Shown piece after piece: positions 41,112-49,003 of a DNA stretch of 64,000 nucleotides. This DNA comes from Thraustochytrium sp. TN22. Its lineage: Eukaryota > Sar > Bigyra > Thraustochytrida > Thraustochytriidae. The position numbers were made by a program, and so were the translations under genes. The notes beneath the pieces are model-generated. The model was not told where the DNA came from and searched no databases. It was given only the letters and a program-made list of their open reading frames with translations. The stretch is from the NCBI GenBank assembly GCA_013306675.1, contig JABLUY010000112.1:1-64000 (forward strand), given 5' to 3'. How positions within the stretch are numbered: position 1 is the stretch's first letter; each line of letters begins with the position of its first letter.

Positions 41112-42230
41112 ATGAGGCAGAGCATGTGGTCGCTGCTCTCAGTGATGCTGGCTGCTGTCTTCGCAGCTGCCAGGGGCGGCGACACACGGGCGCTCTCCAC
41201 CCGAATCGTGGGTGGTGAGGCTATCTCCCCCACGGTGCGGCCCTGGGTGGCGAGTATGTCTCGGGAGATCGATGATGGCAGCACCTATTTTTACTCGGCG
41301 CCATGCAGCGCGGTGTATCTTGGCACGGAGGAGGGCCTTCACTTCTTCCTCACGGTGGCGCACTGCCTTGAACCCTGGCTGAAGACGCCCTTGTGGGACT
41401 CGCCGGACGACTCTCACGTCCCGTCCTGGATGGACTTTTTAGTCGACGACGCCATTGACTACGGCCAGGATTTGGACCACTTCTACCTGCGCGACCCAAT
41501 GGCTGTCGAGGTCCACTCAAAGTACAGCTCGTCGCCTACTCTCGTGAACGACGTCGCCGTCCTCATCTACAACGACACCACGACGGTGAACAAAACGGGC
41601 AATACGTACGCCTTGGTTGAGGATGTGCTCCCGGCGCCCGGAATCCTCGCCGGGGCCGACACTGACCTCGCGCAGGGCGAGGCTGCAGTAGTGACCGGCT
41701 GGGGTGCTTTTGAAGTTGACGGGAACGAGACCGACCTGCGCGAGGCGGACGTGGTCCTTGTCTCTCAGTCTTCATGTGCGCAGAGTTACCTAGGGCTGGA
41801 GAGCATCACTTCTACACATGTCTGCGCAGCCGCACCGGGCAAAGGCCCTTGCATCCGTGACGAAGGCGCGCCCCTCATCGTGCAACGGGGCGCTGAGGAG
41901 GTGGTGGTCGGCATGTTCTCCTTTCACGAGGGATGCGCGAACCTTGATTTCCCGGACGTCTACGTGCGGATCTCCGATTATGAGGAATGGATCGTGTCCA
42001 AGGTCGCCGAATACGTCTCGGACACTACCTTCCTGCAGTTCAGCTCGCTGAGCACACCAGGCGGAGGCACGACCTCTGCTCCTATCTCGACCTTTGCGCC
42101 TACCTCATCTGACGTGCTCACTTCCGCGCCGACAGCCTCATCTACCGCTAACCTGACGTCTCCCTCCGCCATGACGGCACTCCCTACGTTCTTGGTGGCG
42201 TGCATCCTCGGCCTAGCTCTCTACATTTAG
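41112..42230 (+). CDS. Catalytically dead trypsin homologue, RDEGAP class, mosaic gene (locus P15)
   Basis: This 372-residue protein has the signal peptide MRQSMWSLLSVMLAAVFAAA, STR-IVGG, His84, Asp147 and Glu251 replacing Ser in CIRDEGAP. Its first half, from about SREIDDGSTYFYSAPCSAV to KTGNTYAL, is essentially the same as P6 located 26 kb away. Its second half, from about 41617 (SQSSCAQSYLGLESITSTH and the long Ser/Thr linker), follows P13 instead. It therefore looks like the product of gene conversion or recombination between the two. C-terminal TTFLQF, linker and hydrophobic tail LVACILGLALYI are intact. It faces P16, with 175 bp between its stop and the distal P16 stop. Confidence 0.93.
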   Translation: MRQSMWSLLSVMLAAVFAAARGGDTRALSTRIVGGEAISPTVRPWVASMSREIDDGSTYFYSAPCSAVYLGTEEGLHFFLTVAHCLEPWLKTPLWDSPDDSHVPSWMDFLVDDAIDYGQDLDHFYLRDPMAVEVHSKYSSSPTLVNDVAVLIYNDTTTVNKTGNTYALVEDVLPAPGILAGADTDLAQGEAAVVTGWGAFEVDGNETDLREADVVLVSQSSCAQSYLGLESITSTHVCAAAPGKGPCIRDEGAPLIVQRGAEEVVVGMFSFHEGCANLDFPDVYVRISDYEEWIVSKVAEYVSDTTFLQFSSLSTPGGGTTSAPISTFAPTSSDVLTSAPTASSTANLTSPSAMTALPTFLVACILGLALYI

Positions 42231-42405
42231 GTTACTATTCAAGAAAGCGGCGCCCTCTTCAGGTTGCTCCTATCCTGAGGCTCGCGGCGCTCAAGCCACA
42301 TGGCCCGACTTTTGAAAAGACCATTGGGCTTCAAAAAAAGATAAATTGGTTCACTGTCAATGCGGTCGCTCTTTCGCTCGTTTGCTCACTCGCTCGCCTG
42401 GCACA

Positions 42406-43497
42406 CTACATGAAGATTGTGCTTGCGCCGGCGACGAGCGCCAGCGCCAAGCCTGTTGAGGCGCTTTGTGCCGGCGCCGACGAGCTGGAGCAGGCCACGT
42501 TGTGCATCCGGAAGGGCTCGAGAAAGCGCAAGAAGCTATCACACGTGTCGATGGAGGCCAAGTAGGCAACGACCCAGGACCGGTATCCAGATACCCGGGT
42601 GTACAGGCCTGGTTAACCGTCGAGAGCGCCCTGACCCATAAAGGACACGAGCCCCACCACCACCTCGCCTACGTCTCGTGACGCAAGCAGCGGCCCTCCC
42701 GTGTCGCCCAGGCAGGCCCCCTTTCCCGTGGCGTTGGCGCAGAGCTGAAGTATGTAGGAAAGGCTGATAGTATCGCCGTACGCCGCTGCACAAGAGGCCT
42801 CGGGCGTAACTACAAGATCCGCTTCACGGAGAGCCACGTGGTCCTCATGATCATCGCCATAGGCGAGCGTCCCGTAGCCCGAGACCGTCACAGTCTCGCC
42901 GGCTGCCACCTCCATGAGGCCACCCGCGAGGAGCGCTGCTTGTGGAAGCTTCGAGTGCATATCCTCGTCATTGAAAACGAGAATGCCAACGTCGTTGCGC
43001 TTCGTGTCGGGATTGTACGTGCCGTGCTTGATCGCGGTCGTGCTGGCCACGAGCCTGAAGGTGTCCTCATCGCCCGCTGCGCCGAGCTCGTCCCACAAAA
43101 AGTACGCAGCGGCCGACACCAAGTCCCTTCCGTCCGCGGGCACTAGGCAGCTCGCCGTCGTCAGCATGAAATGCAGCCGCGGATCGCTCCCAATGTAGGA
43201 CCCGCCGCACAGCCTCGGCTCGAGCTCGTCGGAGCCTTCCACCGCAAAGTCCAGCACCAGCGCCACCATCCACGGCCTTTGCAGCGGGTCTGCCACTACG
43301 CCGCCCACGATGCGGCCGGCCATGGCCTCGTCGCTGCGCGTCGCGTTCGCCGGCCGCAGCAAGCTCGTCTCTGCGGCTGTTACCCACCGTGACGTGTCCT
43401 CGGCGCTCGCGGCCGCCGCCAGCGCCGCCAGCATCGCCAGCGCCGCCAGCGCCGCTGCCGCCGCACGCGCCGCCGTGCGCCGCGCCGCCGCCGCCAT
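42406..43497 (-). pseudogene. GDTGGP-type trypsin homologue with premature stop (locus P16)
   Basis: The ATG at 43497 starts an Ala-rich signal peptide, then GR-IVGG and a full S1 domain. All key positions are altered: Ser116 for His (TTASC), Thr266 for Ser (CLGDTGGP) and Gly260 for S1 Asp; only Asp169 (RNDVGI) stays. After ALDG a TAA (42615-42613) ends the frame at 294 residues. The same frame continues past it for 68 codons, covering LYTRVSGYRSWVV, SFLRF and a hydrophobic tail, to a TAG at 42408-42406. The fragment at 38869-39305 has AAA at that position. Either the shortened protein (lacking the last strand, helix and anchor) is made, the stop is read through, or the gene is a recent pseudogene. 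A frame upstream of 43497 lacks an ATG. Confidence 0.85.
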
Positions 43498-44377
43498 CGC
43501 CGCCGCCAGCGCCGCCAACGCGGCCAGCGCCGCCGCTCGGGGCGCTCGTGGTTGATGCAGTTCTGCTGTTTGCTTTCGCTTGCTTTCCCGGTTGTCGCTT
43601 TCCCGGCGCACGTGCCGACTGACACGGCACGTGCCGCCCGAAGACGGGTCGCGCGACGTCGCGCGCGCCGCACTGCACTCACTCGGGGGACGCGGCGTCG
43701 ACGGTTCACGCGGTCGCTGCCATCAATGATTGGCAGGCGCTTCGACAGAACCCTCTCGGAGCTGAGGCCGCCGCCGGGCGTGTCAGTGGGCGGCAGTTGC
43801 GGCTCTGCACGAGGCTCGTCGCCCGCAGTGGGCAGGAAGAGCCCTCGCCTTGACAAGAGGAGCGCAGCGAGCTGAGCGAGCGTGCCACGTGTCTTTCTTT
43901 CCTTGTTACCAGCTAACTTCACTTCATCCAAGCTTTCGTGGACGCGACAGCGCCAGAGTCACTCCCTTACGAGCATCAGAAAGCGCGAGAAGGTATCACT
44001 TGTGGCCCAGAGGGCGTCTGGCCTAGACGCTCGGACAGGCCTCAATCGGCGCGGCGCAACCAGACGGCGACACCGCTTTGGTCGGCCACGAGGCAGCGCG
44101 TGCATGCATGCGGTTCCTGGGTTCTCCTCGATTCGTCTTTCTGGGGATGCTGGCGCTCGGGCAGGTCGCCGCGGTCTCAAATGGCCATCTCATCTCCGGA
44201 ACCGAAGCTTCGAAGGATGGAAGCGGATGGAACCTGGTGCTGTTCTGGCTATCCCTGGGCCAGCCGCTCCATTTTAGCTCGAGTGCAAGCACCGTTGAAG
44301 CACGCCTGCCAGTGCTTCCAGAGGAACACAGATTCAGCGCATGACTAAGATTCCCTCCGCATTTTTCGGCAGGTTGC
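43498..44377. other. Region between divergent P16 5' end and P17 3' end
   Basis: It should contain the P16 promoter. GCC/GCG-rich sequence extends upstream of P16. The only plausible frame is the small one at 44108-44344. Confidence 0.45.
44108..44344 (+). CDS. Hypothetical 78-residue secreted protein or protease N-terminal relic
   Basis: From the ATG at 44108 the frame reads MRFLGSPRFVFLGMLALG, which looks like a signal peptide. It is followed by HLISGTEASKDGSGW, reminiscent of the activation segment of S1 proteases (IVGGTEA type), then an unremarkable 35-residue tail. No cysteine or catalytic motif follows. It may be the decayed 5' end of another cluster member or a chance frame; I cannot decide from sequence alone. 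Confidence 0.3.
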   Translation: MRFLGSPRFVFLGMLALGQVAAVSNGHLISGTEASKDGSGWNLVLFWLSLGQPLHFSSSASTVEARLPVLPEEHRFSA

Positions 44378-45589
44378 TCACGCTAGGTAGCGACGGAGGA
44401 TCAGAGGCAGGAGCGCGGAGAGAAGTGACGCCAGGGATATGTACCCACTGCTAGCAGGATTCGCTGCAGAGAGTACCCCAGGACTTGAAGCTGTTTGGCT
44501 GGCTGTCGGACTCATTGGAAACGGCGTGGGGTTCAGTGTGGGAGCCGGGATGTAAAAACGCGGGAAGGAAAGCGTGGTGCCGGTGGAGTTCGTGGCGTTG
44601 GCGACGTAGTCGAGGTGGCTCCAGGCGTCAACATTGAGTGCAATCCAGTCCGCGTACGCGGAGATCTGAGTGAAGACCGAGGGCACGACCTCGTGCGCGC
44701 ACTCGTAGCCAAACGAAGTAATGCCAACCTGCACCTCGCCCACGTCGCGGTGCGCCACCATGGGCCCGCCCGAATCGCCCTGGCACACGTCCTTGCCGGC
44801 CTGGTGCGCACAGAGCTGGAGCGGCCCGAAGAAGTACGGCCCCCAGTAGCTCTCGCAGACAGCGTCCTCCAGCACGGTCGTGTCTGCCTCACGCAAGTAC
44901 TTGTCTGTATTGGGCCCACCATGCTGTATGCGGCCGTAGCCGGTCACCGTGACAACCTCAGACGCCGGGTCGGGCATGAGAGAGCTCGCAAGGAGCACAC
45001 CATCGGGCAGGAGGTTCGTGACTCCCTCGTCCACGAAGGTCAGCAGCGCAATGTCGTTCGCGTAGAGGCCCTCGCTGTAGTCTCGATGCGAGATGGCCGC
45101 CTCCGGTTCACCCAGACGCACCATGTCCGTGTCGACGGTGTCCAGCTCGTCATAATAAAAGTCCGCCCTAAAATACCACAGACGCAGGTCCGCCGCCTGC
45201 TTGACCACGCAATGCGCTGCTGTCAAAAGATAGTGCCTCTCGTCGTCGCTGCCCAGGTACGAGGCGCCGCAACGGTACGAGCTTATGAGATTGCTGGTCG
45301 TATTTCTGAACGAGACCTCGATCGCCGCCAGCCACGGCCGATCCAGCGGGTCAGCGATCTCGCCGCCCACGATGCGCGTGAGGCCTTGGGTCCGCAGCTG
45401 CGTGGCCCATCCGCTCTCCTCGTCGCTCGCGGCCGCGCCCTCGCCCTCCTCCCCCTTGCTGCCGCTCCCTCCGCCGCTGCGGCCCTCCGGCACCTGCACT
45501 GTTGCGTCGAGCTGGCCAGCGCTTCGCGCGAGCTGCCCCACGAGCAGCGCGACGCTCAAGAGGGCCGCCGCAGCCCGCCGCGAGGCCAT
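44378..45589 (-). CDS. Secreted trypsin-like serine protease, probable GPI-anchored (locus P17)
   Basis: This 403-residue active-type S1 protease closes the cluster on the right. The signal peptide is MASRRAAAALLSVALLVGQL; a long acidic/Gly-Ser propeptide (residues 25-70) precedes LTR-IVGG. The triad His126, Asp179 and Ser273 is intact, with Asp267 in the S1 pocket (KDVC). It is more divergent than the others: FYYDELDTVD replaces FLWDE, and CESYWGPYFFG is unusual. The C-terminal strand SFPRFYIP is followed by a Thr/Pro/Ser linker and a hydrophobic tail (LASLLSALLPLIL) ending in RRYLA. Confidence 0.93.
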   Translation of the reverse strand: MASRRAAAALLSVALLVGQLARSAGQLDATVQVPEGRSGGGSGSKGEEGEGAAASDEESGWATQLRTQGLTRIVGGEIADPLDRPWLAAIEVSFRNTTSNLISSYRCGASYLGSDDERHYLLTAAHCVVKQAADLRLWYFRADFYYDELDTVDTDMVRLGEPEAAISHRDYSEGLYANDIALLTFVDEGVTNLLPDGVLLASSLMPDPASEVVTVTGYGRIQHGGPNTDKYLREADTTVLEDAVCESYWGPYFFGPLQLCAHQAGKDVCQGDSGGPMVAHRDVGEVQVGITSFGYECAHEVVPSVFTQISAYADWIALNVDAWSHLDYVANATNSTGTTLSFPRFYIPAPTLNPTPFPMSPTASQTASSPGVLSAANPASSGYISLASLLSALLPLILRRYLA

Positions 45590-46004
45590 CTATCTACGCG
45601 CGCGCGCGCGCCCGCGCGCCTTACTAATTCGGCGCGATGGCCAGTGCTCGCGCCAGCTTTGGCCGACCTCTGCTGTCGCGCCTGTCACCGGCTTCAATCA
45701 TGGACGTCGCACCTCAACGGTTGGGGACATTTGCGTGTACACCGCTGTACACCATGCGCACCACGTTTCCAGCCTGAGCCTGACCGTCACTGACAGTGAG
45801 AGGACAGTCAGTTTGAGCCTGGGAGGTGTAGCACGACTCATGATGGCGGTACCACCTCTGAGCTCGCCGCCGGCCGACGGCGCGGGGCCAGTGATTCGGA
45901 GTTGAAATCAGATGATGATCGCCGGGCCAGGGGGGCACAGCCTCTGAGGTTGTCACCAAAGTTCCTTTTTCGGTCGCAGCCGGTCAAGGCTACTACTACT
46001 GCTA
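45590..46004. other. Intergenic region between P17 and the first GH5 gene
   Basis: No gene is seen. A (CG)n run directly precedes the P17 start (about 45598-45618). This marks the right border of the protease cluster. Confidence 0.5.
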
Positions 46005-48368
46005 CTACAAGGTGGCAGCGACGGTCGCGGCGCTCGGCACCACACGGACACAGACGATCTTGGCCTCGCCCTCCGCCTCGACCGCCTCATGCCAAATCAA
46101 CAAGACGCTGGCAGCCGCGTCCACGCGATGACGCGTTGCGGGCCCGTCTGAGCGAATGGAGACCTGAACGCCATGCGGATATTGAAAGCCGGGGAGAAAG
46201 ATGACGGTGGGCGCATCCTCGGAGCAGCGACCCGGCGTGTAGTCGAACTCGAGGCAGCGCGAGCCAATGTCAAAGCGCAGGCTGCGTGGCGTACCGCAGG
46301 TCTTCATGGGGTAGGGCCGCACGGCGGCCTGTAGCGCGCGGCCGCCGCTATGCAAGTCTTGGGCAGCCGGGCAGCGCTGATCGTCGCGGGAGAAGAGCGA
46401 GAGGTCCTCACCGTTCCAGTTGTCGCCGTACCTGTGCGAATTGGAGGCACTGTAGTTCCAGAGGGTAAAGGACAAGAGGTGATCCTCGAGCCCGCGCATG
46501 GTGCGGTCCAGCGCAAGGACCTGCGCTGAGTAGTCTCCCGACCTGTATGCCGCTGCGAGGCTGTCTTTGGCGCGGCGGTCGAGGTCCATTGGAATGCCAG
46601 TCTCGCCCACCAAGACAGGCGCGCCCCTGGGCTGGCCGGCGAGCGACCGCGAGCTACGCTTCACCTTGCCCAGCGCCTTGGACACGATGGCATCCCCGGC
46701 CTCCTCGCCCAGGAGCGCCCTGGCGCGGCCCGGATTGAACGAGACCCACGGCCGGAAGCTCTTGAGCATGAGCGTGAGGCCGTCGTAGTAGTGGGGCGCC
46801 CAGGCGACCTTGTCGCCCCCGGAAATGTTGGCTGGGGCGCCGTGGCTCGCCGGCGAACTCAGGTCGATATTTCCCTCGGCAAAGATGACCGCCGACGGGT
46901 GCACAGAATGGATGGCCTCGCGATAGCGATCGAAGAAGGGCGCCATGAAGTCACGGACAAAGTGAACCGGCTCGCCCCGAGCGTTGCGTGCAAAGTGGTC
47001 CTCGCGCAGCACTTTTGCGCCAGCTCCGTCGGGGGTCGGCCGCCACACGCCCTCGTTTTGCCAAATGTCGCGCCCAGGCTGCCAGGCCGAGACGCCGTCC
47101 GTGTTCATGCGCACGGTGCGGTCGTACACGAAGGCAGCGCTAAACACGGGGACACTGACGGTCTGGCCAGCGCCCAGCCGCATACCGTCGAGCACACTCA
47201 TATGCCACCCCAGCGGCGCCGCAAACAGGGACTGATTGATGCTCGGCAAGCCGGTGTAACCGTTGGATGGCTCGTTGAGCGTGTCGTACCCGAGCACGTT
47301 CGGCTCGTCCTTGAGATACTCGGCCACCTTTTGCATCGCATCGAGGTAGTGGCCCTGGAGGTACTCCTGCACCGGCACGCCCTCCACGCGCGTCGTCGGC
47401 GCGTACACGTCGCCGGCGAAGAACAGCGTGAACATCGTCGCGGCCGCCAGCCGGTTGTAGTTGGTAGGCCACAGCATGCGCGGGAACGGGTCGCCGAACT
47501 CCTGGTGCGTGGTCGCAGCGCCCGCCGCGAAGAGCTGGTCGACATCGAAGCCCACCGCCTCCAGCGTCCAGCGCGGCGCGCCGTCGCCGCCAGTCCAGCG
47601 AGACCACACGTCCTGGTGCGGGTCGATGAAGACCGAGATTTCGTGCTCCGCGCACTTGCGAATCACCGCGCGCAGGTACTCGAGGTACTCGGTGTCGTAC
47701 TGGCCCGGGCCGGCGTGTTCGACGGCCTCCCAGGTGATGAGGAAGCGCAGAAAGGTGAAGCCCCAAGCGCGCAGGCGCGAGAGGTGCTCGTCCGCCTCCT
47801 CGAGCGCGAAAGGCCGCCCCACGAAGCTGACCTCGGCCGGATCGCCACCCAGGCTTTGGGGCCGCCAGGAGGCGCCGTCCGGCTGCGTGGGCACCTTGGT
47901 GTCGCCGCCGAGGTTGACACCGCGCAGCATGAGCACGCGGCCCTCTCCGTCCCGGAAGAACTCCCCGTCGCAAAGCAGCTCAGCGCCCACGCCCGGCACC
48001 TGCGGCGCCTCGCTCGCCGGCAGCTCTTGGTAGCCAGCGCGCAGCTCAGCGGGCACGCTTGGCGCGAGTGCGCGCGTGCCCGCCAGGCCAAGCGCCAGCG
48101 AGGCGGCCACAGACGCCGCGAGCGCCGCGGGGCCCCGGCGGGCCAGCACAGCCGCGAGCGCCGCCATGCTAAGGCCACCGATGCCGGCGCCCACGATCTC
48201 CTCCGGGAACCGGTCGCCCATCACGCGCGCGAGCACGGTCGCCTGGAGCGCCTGCTTGCGCTGCTGCTCGCTGAGCGCATTCTGCATTCTGCCGCTCGGC
48301 ATGACCAGATCCAGCACGCTCGCGGACTCCACCACCTCCTCGCCCTTCTTGTCACCGTCCTGAGCCAT
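46005..48368 (-). CDS. GH5 sterylglucosidase/glucosylceramidase-like enzyme (EGCrP type), copy 1
   Basis: This 787-residue protein belongs to glycoside hydrolase family 5 and most resembles the endoglycoceramidase-related proteins of fungi (EGCrP1/EGCrP2), which remove glucose from glucosylceramide or steryl glucosides. Residues 57-100 hold hydrophobic segments that may anchor it in a membrane. The barrel starts near DGEFFRDGEGRVLMLRGVNL (134-153). IDPHQDVWSRWTGG (248-261), Glu366 in LNEPSNGY (acid/base) and Glu589 in VGETGIPMDL (nucleophile) are present, and a C-terminal beta-rich domain follows. The ATG at 48368 is the first Met before the conserved part; upstream in-frame sequence is repeat-derived. 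Substrate choice between sterol glucoside and glucosylceramide cannot be told here. Confidence 0.9.
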   Translation of the reverse strand: MAQDGDKKGEEVVESASVLDLVMPSGRMQNALSEQQRKQALQATVLARVMGDRFPEEIVGAGIGGLSMAALAAVLARRGPAALAASVAASLALGLAGTRALAPSVPAELRAGYQELPASEAPQVPGVGAELLCDGEFFRDGEGRVLMLRGVNLGGDTKVPTQPDGASWRPQSLGGDPAEVSFVGRPFALEEADEHLSRLRAWGFTFLRFLITWEAVEHAGPGQYDTEYLEYLRAVIRKCAEHEISVFIDPHQDVWSRWTGGDGAPRWTLEAVGFDVDQLFAAGAATTHQEFGDPFPRMLWPTNYNRLAAATMFTLFFAGDVYAPTTRVEGVPVQEYLQGHYLDAMQKVAEYLKDEPNVLGYDTLNEPSNGYTGLPSINQSLFAAPLGWHMSVLDGMRLGAGQTVSVPVFSAAFVYDRTVRMNTDGVSAWQPGRDIWQNEGVWRPTPDGAGAKVLREDHFARNARGEPVHFVRDFMAPFFDRYREAIHSVHPSAVIFAEGNIDLSSPASHGAPANISGGDKVAWAPHYYDGLTLMLKSFRPWVSFNPGRARALLGEEAGDAIVSKALGKVKRSSRSLAGQPRGAPVLVGETGIPMDLDRRAKDSLAAAYRSGDYSAQVLALDRTMRGLEDHLLSFTLWNYSASNSHRYGDNWNGEDLSLFSRDDQRCPAAQDLHSGGRALQAAVRPYPMKTCGTPRSLRFDIGSRCLEFDYTPGRCSEDAPTVIFLPGFQYPHGVQVSIRSDGPATRHRVDAAASVLLIWHEAVEAEGEAKIVCVRVVPSAATVAATL

Positions 48369-49003
48369 CTTGCGCGGCGCGGTGCGGTGCGGGCGCGATG
48401 CGGCGCGATGCGGCGAGGCAAGGCGAGGCGTGGCAAGGCGCGGCAGGGCGTGGCAAGGCACGATGCCAGTTTGCTTCCCGCGCGGCGCGACACGCGGATG
48501 CGGAAAGCTTGGGCGACGGACTGGCGCGGGATTTTCCCGGGCGAAAATGAGCACAAAGGGCCTCCGGTCGGTGGGCCGGCGGACCAGGATCCTCGCTCGA
48601 ACAAAGTCAAAGGAAAAGTCGCCGGGCAAGAAGACTGTCGTTCGTGTCTCGAGCCAGGGCAAGAACATGAGCACCAAGGGCCTCCGTTTGCTGGCGGACC
48701 AGGACACTCGCTCGAACAAACGACGAACAAACGCAGTACATTAGAAAGGAAAAGTCGCGGGGCAAGAACACTGTCGTTCGTGTCTCGAGCCAGGGCAAGG
48801 ACACTCTCGTCCGTGTCTTGAGTCAAGGCAAAGACTTTCTCGTTCGTGTCTCGAGCCAGGGCAAGAACACCTTCGTTTGTGTCCGTATCTCAAGCCAGGG
48901 CAAGAACACTTTCGTTCGTGTCCGTGTCTCGAGCAAGGGCAAGAACACTTTTGTTCGTGTCTCTTCTTCTCTCCGAATCATCAAAGACTTGTCATCGCAT
49001 TCC
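48369..49003. repeat. Minisatellite between the two GH5 genes
   Basis: Between about 48640 and 48980 a unit of 30-36 bp with core TCGTTCGTGTCTCGAGCCAG plus GGCAAGAACAC recurs at least six times (near 48650, 48774, 48806, 48838, 48870, 48910). Variants carry an added CGTGTC/GTCCGT hexamer. A larger segment of about 110 bp with AAGGGCCTCCG and GACCAGGA words is repeated at 48545 and 48670. Just before the copy-1 start lies a GGCGA/GGCAAGGCGTGGC repeat tract (about 48371-48460). The array forms the promoter side of copy 1 and the 3' flank of copy 2. Confidence 0.88.

Larger units (their letters stand above)
31585..42790. repeat. Three head-to-tail duplicated units, each a pseudoprotease facing a GDTGGP gene end
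   Basis: Unit 1 is about 31585-34600, unit 2 about 34600-39310 and unit 3 about 39310-42790. Each starts at GTGCGCGAGTCAGGTCC with non-coding sequence, continues through an RDEGAP gene on the plus strand (P13, P14, P15), and ends 170-185 bp later in a convergent GDTGGP gene on the minus strand. That gene is cut off at the unit boundary in units 1 and 2 and complete only after unit 3 (P16). The pattern is what unequal crossing-over inside P16 would leave. Upstream segments differ in length through large indels. Confidence 0.85.

Noticed and set aside
46791-48821. 676-codon plus-strand frame antisense to GH5 copy 1
   Set aside because: It mirrors the codon bias of the GH5 gene on the other strand, is rich in Arg/His/Val/Leu and has no family match.
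48640-48980. Possible CRISPR-like array
   Set aside because: Units are contiguous with no unique spacers, in a eukaryotic genome; it is a minisatellite.
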